Assembly: GCF_003096675.1 (NCBI RefSeq)
Contig: NZ_QEKW01000007.1
Span: 229,261 to 293,260 of the forward strand
Source: Actinomycetospora cinnamomea
GTDB taxonomy: Bacteria > Actinomycetota > Actinomycetes > Mycobacteriales > Pseudonocardiaceae
DNA: 64,000 bases
Direction of reading: 5' to 3'
Part shown: in pieces, positions 38,384-46,523 of the stretch
Position numbering within the stretch: the first letter of the stretch is position 1
How the letters are laid out: every line of letters begins with the position of its first letter
Made by a program: the position numbers and the translations under genes
The notes under the pieces: generated by a model
The model's database searches: none
Told to the model about the DNA's origin: nothing
Seen by the model: the letters and a program-made list of their open reading frames with translations, nothing else

Positions 38384-39366
38384 GCCGGTACCTCCACGTT
38401 CGCGCACCCCGCACGCAGGCGCTCCGCGGCGACCTCGGGCGCGACGTCGGTGAGGAACGCGCCGCCGAAGGTCTCCGAGCCCGCGAGGTACTTCAGCTTG
38501 CCCCCGCCGCGGTGCGGCGGGCAGATCTCGACGTGCAGGTGGGAGACGTCGCGGTCGGTGCCGTCGGTGGGCGCCGCGTGCACGCCGAGCAGGTATGAGG
38601 TGGAGACACCGAAGAAGCGGTCGTATCCGGCGAGGACCCGCGCGAGCACGCGGGCGAGGTCGCCGCGGGCATGCGCGGAGAGCTCGGGCAGTGACGGGAC
38701 GTGCGCGCGGCTCCAGACGTCGACCTCGTACGGGAAGCGCGCCCACGGCGGCACCCCGGCCACGAAGTGCTCCCCGGCGACGACCTCGCGCACCCCGCCG
38801 GCCTCGGCGGCGACGACGTCGCAGAACACGCACCGCCCGGTGCGGTCGTGGTGGCGGCGGGCGGCGGCCAGCTCGCGGGACGGGCGCGGCGGGACGTCGG
38901 GGTAGGCGAAGATCTGGCCGTGCGGGTGGTGCAGCGTCACGCCGACCGCCTCGCCCTTGTTCTCGAACGGCAGGACGTAGCGCACGGCGGGGTCGGCGCC
39001 GAGGTCGGCGACGCGGCGGGCCCAGGTCTCGATCAGCAGGCGCACCCGGGTGACCCCGACGTCGGCCAGGGTCGCGTGGTGGTCGTCGGTGAACACCACG
39101 ACCTCGCAGTGCCCATAGGCCGGCTCCACCGGCACGAGCGCGGTGCCCTCGACGTCGGGCTCCGGCGGGCGGGTCGACAGCGACGGGAACCGGTTGGCGA
39201 ACACCGCGATCTCGTAGTGCTCGCGCGGGACCTCCGTGGGCTCGTGCCCCGGGCGCGTGGGACACAGCGGGCAGGACGCGGCCGACGGCTGGTACGTGCG
39301 GTCCTGGCGGTGGGTCGCGACCGTGACCCACTCGCCGTGCGTGGGGTCGAAGCGGCGCTCGCTCAC
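38380..39366 (-). CDS. galT: Galactose-1-phosphate uridylyltransferase
   Basis: A 328-residue Leloir-pathway enzyme. The active-site motif HPHGQ is at 147-151, with upstream FENKGEAVGVTLHH; zinc ligands of the CPLC type lie near residue 32-35; HLHVEICPP is in the second HIT-like half. It starts at GTG 39366, overlapping the stop of a 46-codon gene, and its own stop overlaps the galK start. The operon lacks galE. Confidence 0.93.
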   Translation of the reverse strand: MSERRFDPTHGEWVTVATHRQDRTYQPSAASCPLCPTRPGHEPTEVPREHYEIAVFANRFPSLSTRPPEPDVEGTALVPVEPAYGHCEVVVFTDDHHATLADVGVTRVRLLIETWARRVADLGADPAVRYVLPFENKGEAVGVTLHHPHGQIFAYPDVPPRPSRELAAARRHHDRTGRCVFCDVVAAEAGGVREVVAGEHFVAGVPPWARFPYEVDVWSRAHVPSLPELSAHARGDLARVLARVLAGYDRFFGVSTSYLLGVHAAPTDGTDRDVSHLHVEICPPHRGGGKLKYLAGSETFGGAFLTDVAPEVAAERLRAGCANVEVPA

Positions 39367-39503
39367 GAGCCCTCGGTGACCGGGTCGATGGTCGTCACCC
39401 AGGAGTAGAACCGGATCGGCCGCCCGTCGGGCAGCTCCTCGACCTCCTCGCGCACCGCCGGACCGTCCGGCCGGTCCGGGCCCTCGTGATCGCGCTCCTC
39501 CAC
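39363..39503 (-). CDS. 46-residue protein translationally coupled to galT
   Basis: A short gene with a GTG start preceded by GGGGAGGTG, and a TGA overlapping the galT GTG. The product begins VEERDHEGPDRPDG and ends PIRFYSWVTTIDPVTEGS: an acidic first half and a strand-like second half. It has the codon bias of its neighbours. It may be a leader that sets galT translation or a small protein in its own right. Confidence 0.6.
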   Translation of the reverse strand: MEERDHEGPDRPDGPAVREEVEELPDGRPIRFYSWVTTIDPVTEGS

Positions 39504-39528
39504 CGCACCTCCCCTCGACGGCGGGAGG

Positions 39529-39876
39529 CTAGCGGCCCCCACCGTCGGCGAGGTGGTGCAGCGACGCGGCGAAGGCGTCGGCGGCGCGGCGGCGGGCGGC
39601 CAGGGACCGCGTGCCGGTGTCGGTGAGGCGGTAGCGGCGGGGGTCCTGGGACGGCCGGCTCACCAGGCGGTTGCGTTGGAGACGGTGCAGCGTCGGGACG
39701 ATGCGCGAGAACGGCAGGTCGAGGGCGTCGCCCACCTGCGAGCGCAGCACGTCCGCGATCTCGTCCTGGCGCAGCGGCCCGTCGGCCAGGGCCGCGAGGA
39801 CGATGGCGTCCACCTGCCCGCGGTCACGGATGCGGGCGCGCGAGCCGGTGGCGCGGCGGGAGGCCGTCGTGGTCAT
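39529..39876 (-). CDS. PadR/winged-helix transcriptional regulator
   Basis: A 115-residue DNA-binding protein. VDAIVLAALADGPLRQDEIADVLRSQVG forms the helix-turn-helix, LPFSRIVPTLHRLQRNRLVSRP the recognition helix, and DPRRYRLTDTGTRSLA the wing, as in PadR-type regulators. It is immediately upstream of the gal genes on the same strand (25 bases before the 46-residue gene), so it may control them. Confidence 0.7.
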   Translation of the reverse strand: MTTTASRRATGSRARIRDRGQVDAIVLAALADGPLRQDEIADVLRSQVGDALDLPFSRIVPTLHRLQRNRLVSRPSQDPRRYRLTDTGTRSLAARRRAADAFAASLHHLADGGGR

Positions 39877-39954
39877 GGTCAGCAGGATCGCCCCGCGGCC
39901 CGGTGCCACAAACGACGCCGATGGGCCCACCCGGCCGTGGCGGCCGGAGCAGGC

Positions 39955-41169
39955 TCACCCCGCGGTCGGCGGTGGGCCGACGGCGACGAGCGGCGCGCGG
40001 CCCGGCCGCTCCGCCCGGGCCAGCACCTCGCGGTAGAGGTCGAGGTAGCCACGGGCCATCACGGCGGGGGTGAAGCGGCGTCGCGCCGCGTCCCGGCAGG
40101 CGTCGCGGTCGAGATCGCGGTCGGCGCCCGCGGCGAGCAGCCCGGCGAGCGCGTCCTCGTCGTCCGGGCGACCGAGCAGGCCGGTGCGTCCCGGGTCGAG
40201 GAGCTCGGGCAGGCACCCGCGGGCGTACCCGACGACGGGCGTGCCCAGCGCCAGGGACTCGACGACGCCCGTGCCGCCCGGCTCCTCCCACTGCAGCGGG
40301 CAGAGCTGGGCGGACGCCGAGGCGACCAGGCCGTCGCGTGCGGCGCCGTGCAGCGCGCCGACCCACCGGACGCGGTCGCCGTCGAGCAGCGGCGCGACCT
40401 CGTCGAGGAACCAGGCGACGTCGGGGTGCTCGCGTGCCCGCGGGTCGGTGGCCAGCGCGTGCTCGAGCGCCGCCGCGTCGTGGTGCGGCCCGACGGGTCC
40501 GGCGAGGACGACGCGGCGGCCGGTGCGCCGGGCCAGGCGGGCCGCGACGTCCTGCCCCTTGGCCGCGGTGAGCCGGGCGAGGACGACGAGGTGGTCGCCG
40601 CGCGCCACGGCGGGCGGCGGGTCGTCGGCCAGCGGCGTCGCGAGGTGCACGTGCCCGAGGGCGTGGCGACGCAGCGCCGGTGGCGCGCCGGCGAGCTGGG
40701 CCGCGGACACGCCGTTGACGAACACCCGCCCCCGCCCGTCGAGCCCGCCGTAGAGCTCGGGGTGCTTGGCGAGATCCCAGTGCAGGGTGTGCAGCACCGG
40801 CACGCCCGCGTCGGCGTAGGCGACGAGTCCCCACGCCTCGAGGTGCGAGTGCACCAGGTCGACGTCGTCCCGGCCCCGGAGCTCGCGGAGCACCCGGTCC
40901 ACGTGCGCGGCGGCCACGCCCATCACGCGGTTGTAGGGCGCGGCGATGTCGGCGAAGCGGGGTTCGGCGAACGTCGTGACCCGCTCGTCCACCGCGAGCC
41001 GGCTGGCCCCGACCGTCGCCAGCACCACGCGCACCCCGAGGCGGCGCAGCTCCGGGACCAGCGTGGCCAGCACGGCCTCGATGCCGCCGTAGCCCGACGG
41101 CGGCACCGGCAGCCACGGCCCCGCGTCGACGAGCACCGTCAGCGGACCGGCTCCGCCGGGAGGGCCCAT
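39955..41169 (-). CDS. Glycosyltransferase family 4 protein
   Basis: A 404-residue GT-B glycosyltransferase. The N-terminal PPSGYGGIEAVLATLVPEL loop and the C-terminal LCPLQWEEPGGTGVVESLALGTPVVGY, with the E-x7-E pattern typical of GT4, are clear; HSHLEAW lies in the N-domain. Donor and acceptor unknown. ATG 41169 overlaps the stop of the upstream glucosyl-phosphoglycerate synthase-like gene by one base, so they form one operon. Confidence 0.82.
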   Translation of the reverse strand: MGPPGGAGPLTVLVDAGPWLPVPPSGYGGIEAVLATLVPELRRLGVRVVLATVGASRLAVDERVTTFAEPRFADIAAPYNRVMGVAAAHVDRVLRELRGRDDVDLVHSHLEAWGLVAYADAGVPVLHTLHWDLAKHPELYGGLDGRGRVFVNGVSAAQLAGAPPALRRHALGHVHLATPLADDPPPAVARGDHLVVLARLTAAKGQDVAARLARRTGRRVVLAGPVGPHHDAAALEHALATDPRAREHPDVAWFLDEVAPLLDGDRVRWVGALHGAARDGLVASASAQLCPLQWEEPGGTGVVESLALGTPVVGYARGCLPELLDPGRTGLLGRPDDEDALAGLLAAGADRDLDRDACRDAARRRFTPAVMARGYLDLYREVLARAERPGRAPLVAVGPPPTAG

Positions 41170-42149
41170 CACGCCACCGGCCGGGACCGGTCGAGGACCT
41201 CGCGCAGCGGCGGGCGCTCGTCGACGGCCACGTCGGTGACGACCACCTCGCGGTCGAGTCCGCCCGGACCCGGGACCGACGGCCGCCGGTACTGCACGAT
41301 CGTGGTGGCCGTGGGCACGCGCGTGAGGACGCCCTGGCGCGCGAGGCGGGCCGACGCCGCGAGCTGGATCTGCGCGGACATCCGCCCGAGGGTCTGCAGG
41401 TCGTGGTGCCGGTGGACGCGCACGCCGAGGTCGACCTGGGCCATGGCGTCGAGGCCCGCGTGCTCGAGGACGTCGACGAGCATCGCCAGCTCGACGCCGT
41501 AGCCCGTGGCGAAGGGGATGGCCTCGAGCAGGTCGCGGCACGCGGCGAACTCGCCGGCCAGCGGCTGCACGAAGCCCGCCAGCCGGGGCCAGGCGAGGTT
41601 GAGCAGCGAGCGGGCGACGAGCTCGCTGACCCGTCCCCCGCCGTCCACGTCGACGGTGCCGTCGCCGACCAGCGGCCGGTGGTAGAAGCCCTTGACGAAC
41701 GCGAGGTCCGGGTCGTCGAGCAGCGGCCCGAGCAGCCCGGTCACGAAGGCGGGCGCGACGTCGTACAGGTCGGCGTCGACCGCCGCGACCAGGTCGCCCG
41801 TGCTCGCGGCGAGGCCCTTCCAGAGCGCCTCGCCCTTGCCGTGCGCGGGCGGCACGTCGGCGAGCACCGCGTCCTGGTCGACCACGGTCGCCCCGGCGGC
41901 GGCCGCCACCTCGGCGGTGGCGTCGCGCGAGCGCGAGTCGACGACGAGGATCTCGTCGACGAGCCCGGTGCGCTCGACGAGGGCCTCGCGCACGACGGTG
42001 ACGATCCGGCCGATCGTCGCGGCCTCGTCGCGGGCGGGCAGCACGACGGTCACCCGCCGGCCGCCCTTCTGGGCGGCCATGCGGTCGACCGGCCAGTCTT
42101 CGGTGCGGCTCGTGCGGTGGGAGAGCCAGCGGCGGACCTCGGGGAGCAC
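41169..42149 (-). CDS. gpgS: Glucosyl-3-phosphoglycerate synthase-like glycosyltransferase
   Basis: About 326 residues, GT-A/GT81 type. VVLPARDEAATIGRIV and VDEILVVDSRSRDAT begin the nucleotide domain; HGKGEALWKGLAASTGDLVAAVDADLYD contains the DxD-like site; GGGRVSELVARSLL and PLAGEFAACRDLLEAIPFATGYGVELAMLVD match GpgS. These make glucosylglycerate for polymethylated polysaccharide synthesis. GTG 42149 is chosen because the N-terminal RRW and W residues align with mycobacterial GpgS; ATG 42080 is the alternative. Gene name by similarity only. Confidence 0.75.
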   Translation of the reverse strand: MLPEVRRWLSHRTSRTEDWPVDRMAAQKGGRRVTVVLPARDEAATIGRIVTVVREALVERTGLVDEILVVDSRSRDATAEVAAAAGATVVDQDAVLADVPPAHGKGEALWKGLAASTGDLVAAVDADLYDVAPAFVTGLLGPLLDDPDLAFVKGFYHRPLVGDGTVDVDGGGRVSELVARSLLNLAWPRLAGFVQPLAGEFAACRDLLEAIPFATGYGVELAMLVDVLEHAGLDAMAQVDLGVRVHRHHDLQTLGRMSAQIQLAASARLARQGVLTRVPTATTIVQYRRPSVPGPGGLDREVVVTDVAVDERPPLREVLDRSRPVA

Positions 42150-42192
42150 GCTGCGTGGTGCCCGATCCGCGCGACCGGGTACCAGCGCGCTC

Positions 42193-43179
42193 GTGATCGA
42201 TACGGAGAGCGGCGGCGGGCTGCGGGTGGGGATCGTCGGGGCCGGCGGGGTCGCGCGCCGCCACGCCGGGACGCTGGCGGTGATGCCGGACGTGGCGCTG
42301 GTCGGCGTCACCGATCCGGACGCCGAGCGCGCCGAGGACCTGGCGGGAGCGGTGGGTGCGACGCCGGCCCGCGACCTCGACGCGCTGCTGGCGCGGGGCC
42401 TCGACGCGGTGTGGGTCTGCGTGCCGCCGTTCGCGCACGGCGAGGTGGAGGAACGGGTCGCGGCCGCCGGCGTGGCCCTGTTCGTCGAGAAGCCGCTCGG
42501 GCTCGACGTCGCGGCCGCGGAGCGCGTGGCCGCGGCCGTGGCGACGGCGGGGGTGCCGACGTCGGTGGGCCACCACTGGCGCTCGTCGACCGCTGTCGCC
42601 CGGGCCCGCGGGCTGCTCGCGGGCCGGACGGTGCGGCTGGTGAGCGCGACCTGGTTGGACAAGGTGCCGCCGGTGCCGTGGTGGGCGCGGCGTGGGTCGT
42701 CGGGCGGGCAGGTGGTCGAGCAGGCCGTCCACGTCCTCGACCTCGCCCGCCTGCTGGCCGGCGAGGTCACCGCGGTGCACGCGGTGGCCGACGACGCGCC
42801 ACCCGACGGCGGTGACGTCGACTCCGCCACCGCCGGCACCCTGCGCTTCGCCGGCGGCGCCGTCGGCACGCTCGCCGCCACCTGCCGCCTGGGCTGGAAG
42901 CACCGCGCGGGCGTGGAGCTCTACGCCGACGACCTGGCCCTCACCGTCACCGAGGAGCAGCTCGCGGTCCGCGACGGCGAGGGCTCCTGGAGCGTCGAGG
43001 TGGACCCGGCCGAGGCCCGCACCGCGGCGGACCGGGCGTTCGTCGACCACGTCACCGGGCGCGAGCCCTCCGGCTCCGGCGTGCTCGTCGACTACGCCGA
43101 GGCCCTGCGCACCCACCGGCTCGCGTGCGCGCTGTCCGAGTCGGTGGCCTCCGGCGCACCGGTGGTGCTCGGTGCGTGA
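42193..43179 (+). CDS. Gfo/Idh/MocA family oxidoreductase
   Basis: A 328-residue NAD(P)-dependent oxidoreductase. VGIVGAGGVARRHAGTL is the Rossmann loop; VEKPLGLDVAAAERV is the EKP motif of this family; SVGHHWRSSTAVARA and the C-terminal SGGQVVEQAVHVLDLARLL line the active site. It oxidises a sugar, inositol or related polyol. GTG 42193 is 43 bases from the divergent gpgS-like start and has only a weak ribosome site. Its stop lies inside the next gene. Confidence 0.8.
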   Translation: MIDTESGGGLRVGIVGAGGVARRHAGTLAVMPDVALVGVTDPDAERAEDLAGAVGATPARDLDALLARGLDAVWVCVPPFAHGEVEERVAAAGVALFVEKPLGLDVAAAERVAAAVATAGVPTSVGHHWRSSTAVARARGLLAGRTVRLVSATWLDKVPPVPWWARRGSSGGQVVEQAVHVLDLARLLAGEVTAVHAVADDAPPDGGDVDSATAGTLRFAGGAVGTLAATCRLGWKHRAGVELYADDLALTVTEEQLAVRDGEGSWSVEVDPAEARTAADRAFVDHVTGREPSGSGVLVDYAEALRTHRLACALSESVASGAPVVLGA

Positions 43180-44263
43180 GGCGCAGGTGCTGGTCGTCGA
43201 CGGCCCCGGTCGGGTGCGGTTCGTGCCCGACCCGCCGTCCGGTCCGCTGCCCGCCGCGGGGTTCGACGTGACGACCCGGTTCTCGGGGCTCTCGGCCGGC
43301 ACCGACCTGAGCTGGGTCAAGGGCACCAACCCGATGCTCTCCCGCGCCTGGGACGCGGAGCTGGGGCTGTTCGACGAGACCCGCCCGGGCGCCGGCTATC
43401 CCGTGCGCAAGGTCGGCTACATGCAGGTCGGCGAGGTGACCGCGGCCGGCCCGTCGTCGGGGCGTGCGGTCGGCGACCTCGTGGCGATGACCTACGGGCA
43501 CCGCACCGCGCACCGTGTCGAGCCGGCGGCCGAGCGGGTCGTACCCCTCCCCCGCGACCTCGACCCGGTGCTCGGCATCTACGCCGCGCACATGGGCCCG
43601 ATCTGCGCCAACGGCGTCCTGCACGCGGCCGCCGAGGAGGGGTCGGACGACCTGGGCGCCGGCGTCCGCGACCGGATCGTGGCCGTCGTCGGCGCCGGCG
43701 TGGTCGGCCTGCTGACCGCGCTGTTCGCCGCCGAGCTGGGCGCCGCCTCGGTGACGGTCCTCGACCCGACCCCGGGGCGCCGGGCCGTCGCCGAGGCGCT
43801 CGGGCCGGCCACCCGGGACCCCGACGATCCCACGGCCGTGGCCGATCTCAAGCGCGGCTGGCGCCACGGACCCGGCGACCACGGCGCCGACGTCGTCTTC
43901 CAGTGCCGCGGGCGGGCGGCGGCGCTCGCGACGGCGCTGCGCCTGCTGCGGCCTCAGGCCACGGTGATCGACCTGGCGTTCTACGCCGACGGCGCCGAGG
44001 CGGTGCGCCTCGGCGAGGAGTTCCACCACAACGGGCTCGGGGTGCGGTGTGCCCAGATCGGCCGTGTGCCGCGGGCGCTGCGCGGGGCGTGGGACCGCGA
44101 CCGGCTCTCGGCGGCGACCCTGGATCTCCTGACCGCCCGCGGCGACGACCTCGTCGCCCATGTCGTCACCGACCGCGTCCCGCTGGCCGACGCGCCCGCC
44201 CACCTCGTCGCCCTCGCCGACGGCGGGCGCCACACCGGGATCCAGACGGTCTTCACGGCCTGA
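43172..44263 (+). CDS. Medium-chain dehydrogenase/reductase without zinc motif
   Basis: A 363-residue MDR-fold protein. The N-terminal catalytic domain lacks the GHE and four-Cys zinc signatures; VGYMQVGEVTAAGP replaces the usual substrate region, and the Rossmann loop is VAVVGAGVVGLLTALFAAELGA. LDPTPGRRAVAEALG follows. The start overlaps the upstream oxidoreductase by eight bases, so both enzymes probably act on the same metabolite. Alternative name zinc-binding dehydrogenase is misleading because the ligands are absent. Confidence 0.72.
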   Translation: MREAQVLVVDGPGRVRFVPDPPSGPLPAAGFDVTTRFSGLSAGTDLSWVKGTNPMLSRAWDAELGLFDETRPGAGYPVRKVGYMQVGEVTAAGPSSGRAVGDLVAMTYGHRTAHRVEPAAERVVPLPRDLDPVLGIYAAHMGPICANGVLHAAAEEGSDDLGAGVRDRIVAVVGAGVVGLLTALFAAELGAASVTVLDPTPGRRAVAEALGPATRDPDDPTAVADLKRGWRHGPGDHGADVVFQCRGRAAALATALRLLRPQATVIDLAFYADGAEAVRLGEEFHHNGLGVRCAQIGRVPRALRGAWDRDRLSAATLDLLTARGDDLVAHVVTDRVPLADAPAHLVALADGGRHTGIQTVFTA

Positions 44264-44311
44264 CCGGGATCCCGCTCGCGGGCCGGTCGGGCGCCCCCTA
44301 GCCTCCGCGCC

Positions 44312-44794
44312 GTGGAGACGACCACGGGCCGGGAGGCCGTCCGACGGGCGCTGGAGGCGGCCGGCGCGCCGCGGGAGATCCGGACATTCGACACGCCGGT
44401 GCCCTCGGCAGCGGCGGCCGCGGAGCAGCTGGGCTGTGCGGTCGGCGCGATCGCCAACAGCCTGGTCTTCACCGCCGGCGAGGGCGTCGTGCTCGTCCTC
44501 GCCTCGGGCGCGCACCGCGTCGACCCCGGGCGCGTGGCCGGACACCTCGGCGTCGCCAAGCGTCGGGTCAAGCGCGCCGACCCCGACACCGTCCTGCGCG
44601 CGACCGGGCAGCGCGTCGGCGGCGTGGCCCCGGTGGGCCACCCCGCCCCGCTGCCCTGCGTCGTCGACGTGGCGCTGACCGCCCACCCGACCGTCTGGGC
44701 CGGGGCCGGCGACGAGCACTCGATGTTCCCGACCACCGCCGACGAGCTCCTCGCCCTCACCGGCGGGACGCTGCTCGAGGTCGCGGCGGGCTGA
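44312..44794 (+). CDS. YbaK/EbsC family aminoacyl-tRNA deacylase
   Basis: A 160-residue single-domain protein of the ProX/YbaK fold. Features are EIRTFDTPVPSAAAAAEQLG, the IANSLVFTAG strand (Lys replaced), VAPVGHPAPLPCVVD with the GxxP loop, and WAGAGDEHSMF. These proteins hydrolyse mischarged Cys- or Ala-tRNA(Pro). The classical catalytic Lys is not at its usual place, so activity may differ. GTG start; 48 bases after the dehydrogenase. Confidence 0.8.
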   Translation: METTTGREAVRRALEAAGAPREIRTFDTPVPSAAAAAEQLGCAVGAIANSLVFTAGEGVVLVLASGAHRVDPGRVAGHLGVAKRRVKRADPDTVLRATGQRVGGVAPVGHPAPLPCVVDVALTAHPTVWAGAGDEHSMFPTTADELLALTGGTLLEVAAG

Positions 44795-44826
44795 GCGGGA
44801 CACGGCGGCGCCGAGACCCGGGGTGA

Positions 44827-45303
44827 TCAGTGCCCGTGGTACGCGTGCACCACGGCGTGACCGCGGCCGCGGCCGATCATCCACCGGTTCACCGGCAGCG
44901 TGACGACGAACGCGACGAGCAGGGCGAACGCGAGCGCGCCCCAGAAGACGACGCTGGTGACGCCGGCCTCCATCGCCCCGGGGACGCTCACCATGACCGC
45001 GTTGTCGACGATCTCCATGACCGCGATCGACAGGGTGTCGGCGGCCAGCGCGACCCGCACCGCCTGCCGGAACCCGACGCCGGCGCGCAGCACCCCGCGC
45101 ATCGTCAGCGCGTAGCCGAAGAGGAACGCCAGGGCCACGGCCAGGGCGACGGTGGCCCACGTCGACAGCCCGAGCGCGGTGCCGATGACCATGCCCAGGA
45201 CCTCGCCGATCGCACATCCGGTGAGGCAGTGCAGCGTGGCCTGCGCCGCGGTGGACCAGGGCACCGAGATGCGGCCGGACGGGTGGACGTGGGTGTCGGA
45301 CAC
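44827..45303 (-). CDS. DUF4396 membrane protein
   Basis: A 158-residue protein with four membrane helices and an HCLTGCAIGEVLGMVIG start, containing His and two Cys that could bind metal; it ends with AVVHAYHGH. This is the DUF4396 pattern. GTG 45303 is preceded by CAGGAGGTCACC. A perfect CsoR-like palindrome lies 30 bases upstream, suggesting control by copper or persulfide through a CsoR/CstR-type repressor and a role in metal or sulfur handling. Confidence 0.75.
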   Translation of the reverse strand: MSDTHVHPSGRISVPWSTAAQATLHCLTGCAIGEVLGMVIGTALGLSTWATVALAVALAFLFGYALTMRGVLRAGVGFRQAVRVALAADTLSIAVMEIVDNAVMVSVPGAMEAGVTSVVFWGALAFALLVAFVVTLPVNRWMIGRGRGHAVVHAYHGH

Positions 45304-45332
45304 GGTGACCTCCTGGAACGGTGACGTGGTCG

Positions 45333-45353
45333 GTATACCCCCTGGGGGTATAC
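45333..45353. promoter_or_regulatory. CsoR-family-like operator palindrome
   Basis: GTATACCCCC-T-GGGGGTATAC, a perfect 21-base palindrome in the divergent gap between the DUF4396 gene and the SDR remnant. It matches the ATACCC...GGGTAT core described for CsoR/CstR-type operators. No csoR gene is in the window. Confidence 0.6.
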
Positions 45354-45449
45354 AGGACAAGCCCGTTCCACGACAGGGATTTTGCGGACACGACGTCCTT
45401 ATCGTGGTGTATATGTCCAGTTCGTTCACATCGGCAGCGGAGGGACACG

Positions 45450-45751
45450 ATGAGCAGCAGCGAGACACCCCCGTACCGCGCTCGTCACCGGGGGCTCGGG
45501 CGGGATCGGCCGCGCCGTGGCGGAGCGGCTGGCGCGCGACGGCATGGCCGTCGGCGTGCACTACGCGGGCAACAAGACGCGGGCGCAGGAGGTCGTTGCG
45601 ACGATCGAGGCCGCGTCGTCCCCCGCCGGCCCGGGCCGGCGATCTTGTCGGGGGCGACGTCGCCGACCCCGAGCAGATGGCCGCGGCGTTCGCCGGACCC
45701 GGCCGCTGGGTCAACGGCCAGACCCTCTTCGCCAACGGCGGGCTCGCGTGA
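45450..45751 (+). pseudogene. Short-chain dehydrogenase remnant (frameshifts plus internal deletion)
   Basis: ATG 45450 with GGAGGGA upstream starts MSSSETPP; a frameshift follows and the frame then encodes LVTGGSGGIGRAVAERLARDGMAVGVHYAGNKTRAQEVV, an SDR nucleotide-binding start. After IEAAS the body is missing; a third frame gives GDVADPEQMAAAF and then jumps to GRWVNGQTLFANGGLA, the last residues of an SDR. About 150 residues including the catalytic Tyr/Lys are lost. The TetR gene that follows may have been its regulator. Confidence 0.8.
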
Positions 45752-45832
45752 GCCGGCCCGTTCCGGATGCACGTCGATCCCGCCGGGGACGGCGCGGAGG
45801 TGGTCGACCGCGTGGGCGACCGCGCCCGGGCG

Positions 45833-45866
45833 GAGTCCTACCGGCGCACGGGCGCCGGTAGGACTC
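45833..45866. terminator. 15-pair perfect hairpin (terminator or operator)
   Basis: GAGTCCTACCGGCGC and its exact complement flank ACGG. It lies between the SDR remnant and the TetR gene, 57 bases before the latter's start. Loop size suits a terminator; symmetry and position would also suit a TetR operator. Confidence 0.5.
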
Positions 45867-45922
45867 CTGCCGCACCCCCGTCGACCCGAGCAGCCCGGCG
45901 CGTGACCGTTAGCGTGACCGCG

Positions 45923-46522
45923 GTGACCGAGCAGCAGGCCCGGCGGCGCGGGCGTGGCCGTCGCCCCGCCGACGAGGTGCGGGGCGAGGTACTCGCCGCC
46001 GCCGGGGAGCTGCTGCTCGGCGAGGGCATGGGCGGCTTCACCTTCGAGCGGGTGTCGGCCCTGTCGGGGGCGAGCCGGACGACACTGCACAAGTGGTGGC
46101 CGTCGCGCGGCGCGCTCGCGGCCGAGGCCTACTTCCGCACCGTCGAGACCACGCTCGCCTTCCCGGACACCGGCGACATCGCCGCCGACCTGACCCACCA
46201 GCTCACCGCCTTCGTGCGGCTGGTCACGGGGACGGCCGCGGGGCGGGTGATCGCCGAGCTCATCGGGTGGTCGCAGACCGATCCCGAGCTGGCCGCGGCG
46301 TACCGCGAGCACTACTCGGCGCCCCGCCGCGCGCTCGCCGTGACGGCGATCGAGCAGGCGCGGGACCGGGGCCGGCTGCGCCCGGACGTCGACGCCGAGG
46401 CGGTCGTCGACCAGCTGTGGGGCGCCTGCTACCACCGCCTGCTGATCCCCGACCAGCCGCTGACCGAGGCCTTCGCCCGGACCGTCGTGGACCAGCTCGT
46501 GCGCGGGTTGCGGCCGGCGTGA
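45923..46522 (+). CDS. TetR/AcrR family transcriptional regulator
   Basis: About 199 residues. VRGEVLAAAGELLLGEGMGGFTFERVSALSGASRTTLHKWWPSRGALAAEAYF is a TetR helix-turn-helix with the KWWPSR variant common in actinobacteria; the C-terminal domain includes VIAELIGWSQTDPELAAAYREHY. The ligand is unknown. Three in-frame GTG codons (45902, 45914, 45923) could start it; the last leaves the usual short basic lead. Its stop is one base before the convergent pseudogene stop. Confidence 0.8.
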   Translation: MTEQQARRRGRGRRPADEVRGEVLAAAGELLLGEGMGGFTFERVSALSGASRTTLHKWWPSRGALAAEAYFRTVETTLAFPDTGDIAADLTHQLTAFVRLVTGTAAGRVIAELIGWSQTDPELAAAYREHYSAPRRALAVTAIEQARDRGRLRPDVDAEAVVDQLWGACYHRLLIPDQPLTEAFARTVVDQLVRGLRPA

Positions 46523-46523
46523 G

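Noticed and set aside
43172..44263. Zinc-binding alcohol dehydrogenase
   Set aside because: The GHE and four-Cys zinc motifs are absent; listed as a zinc-free MDR protein.
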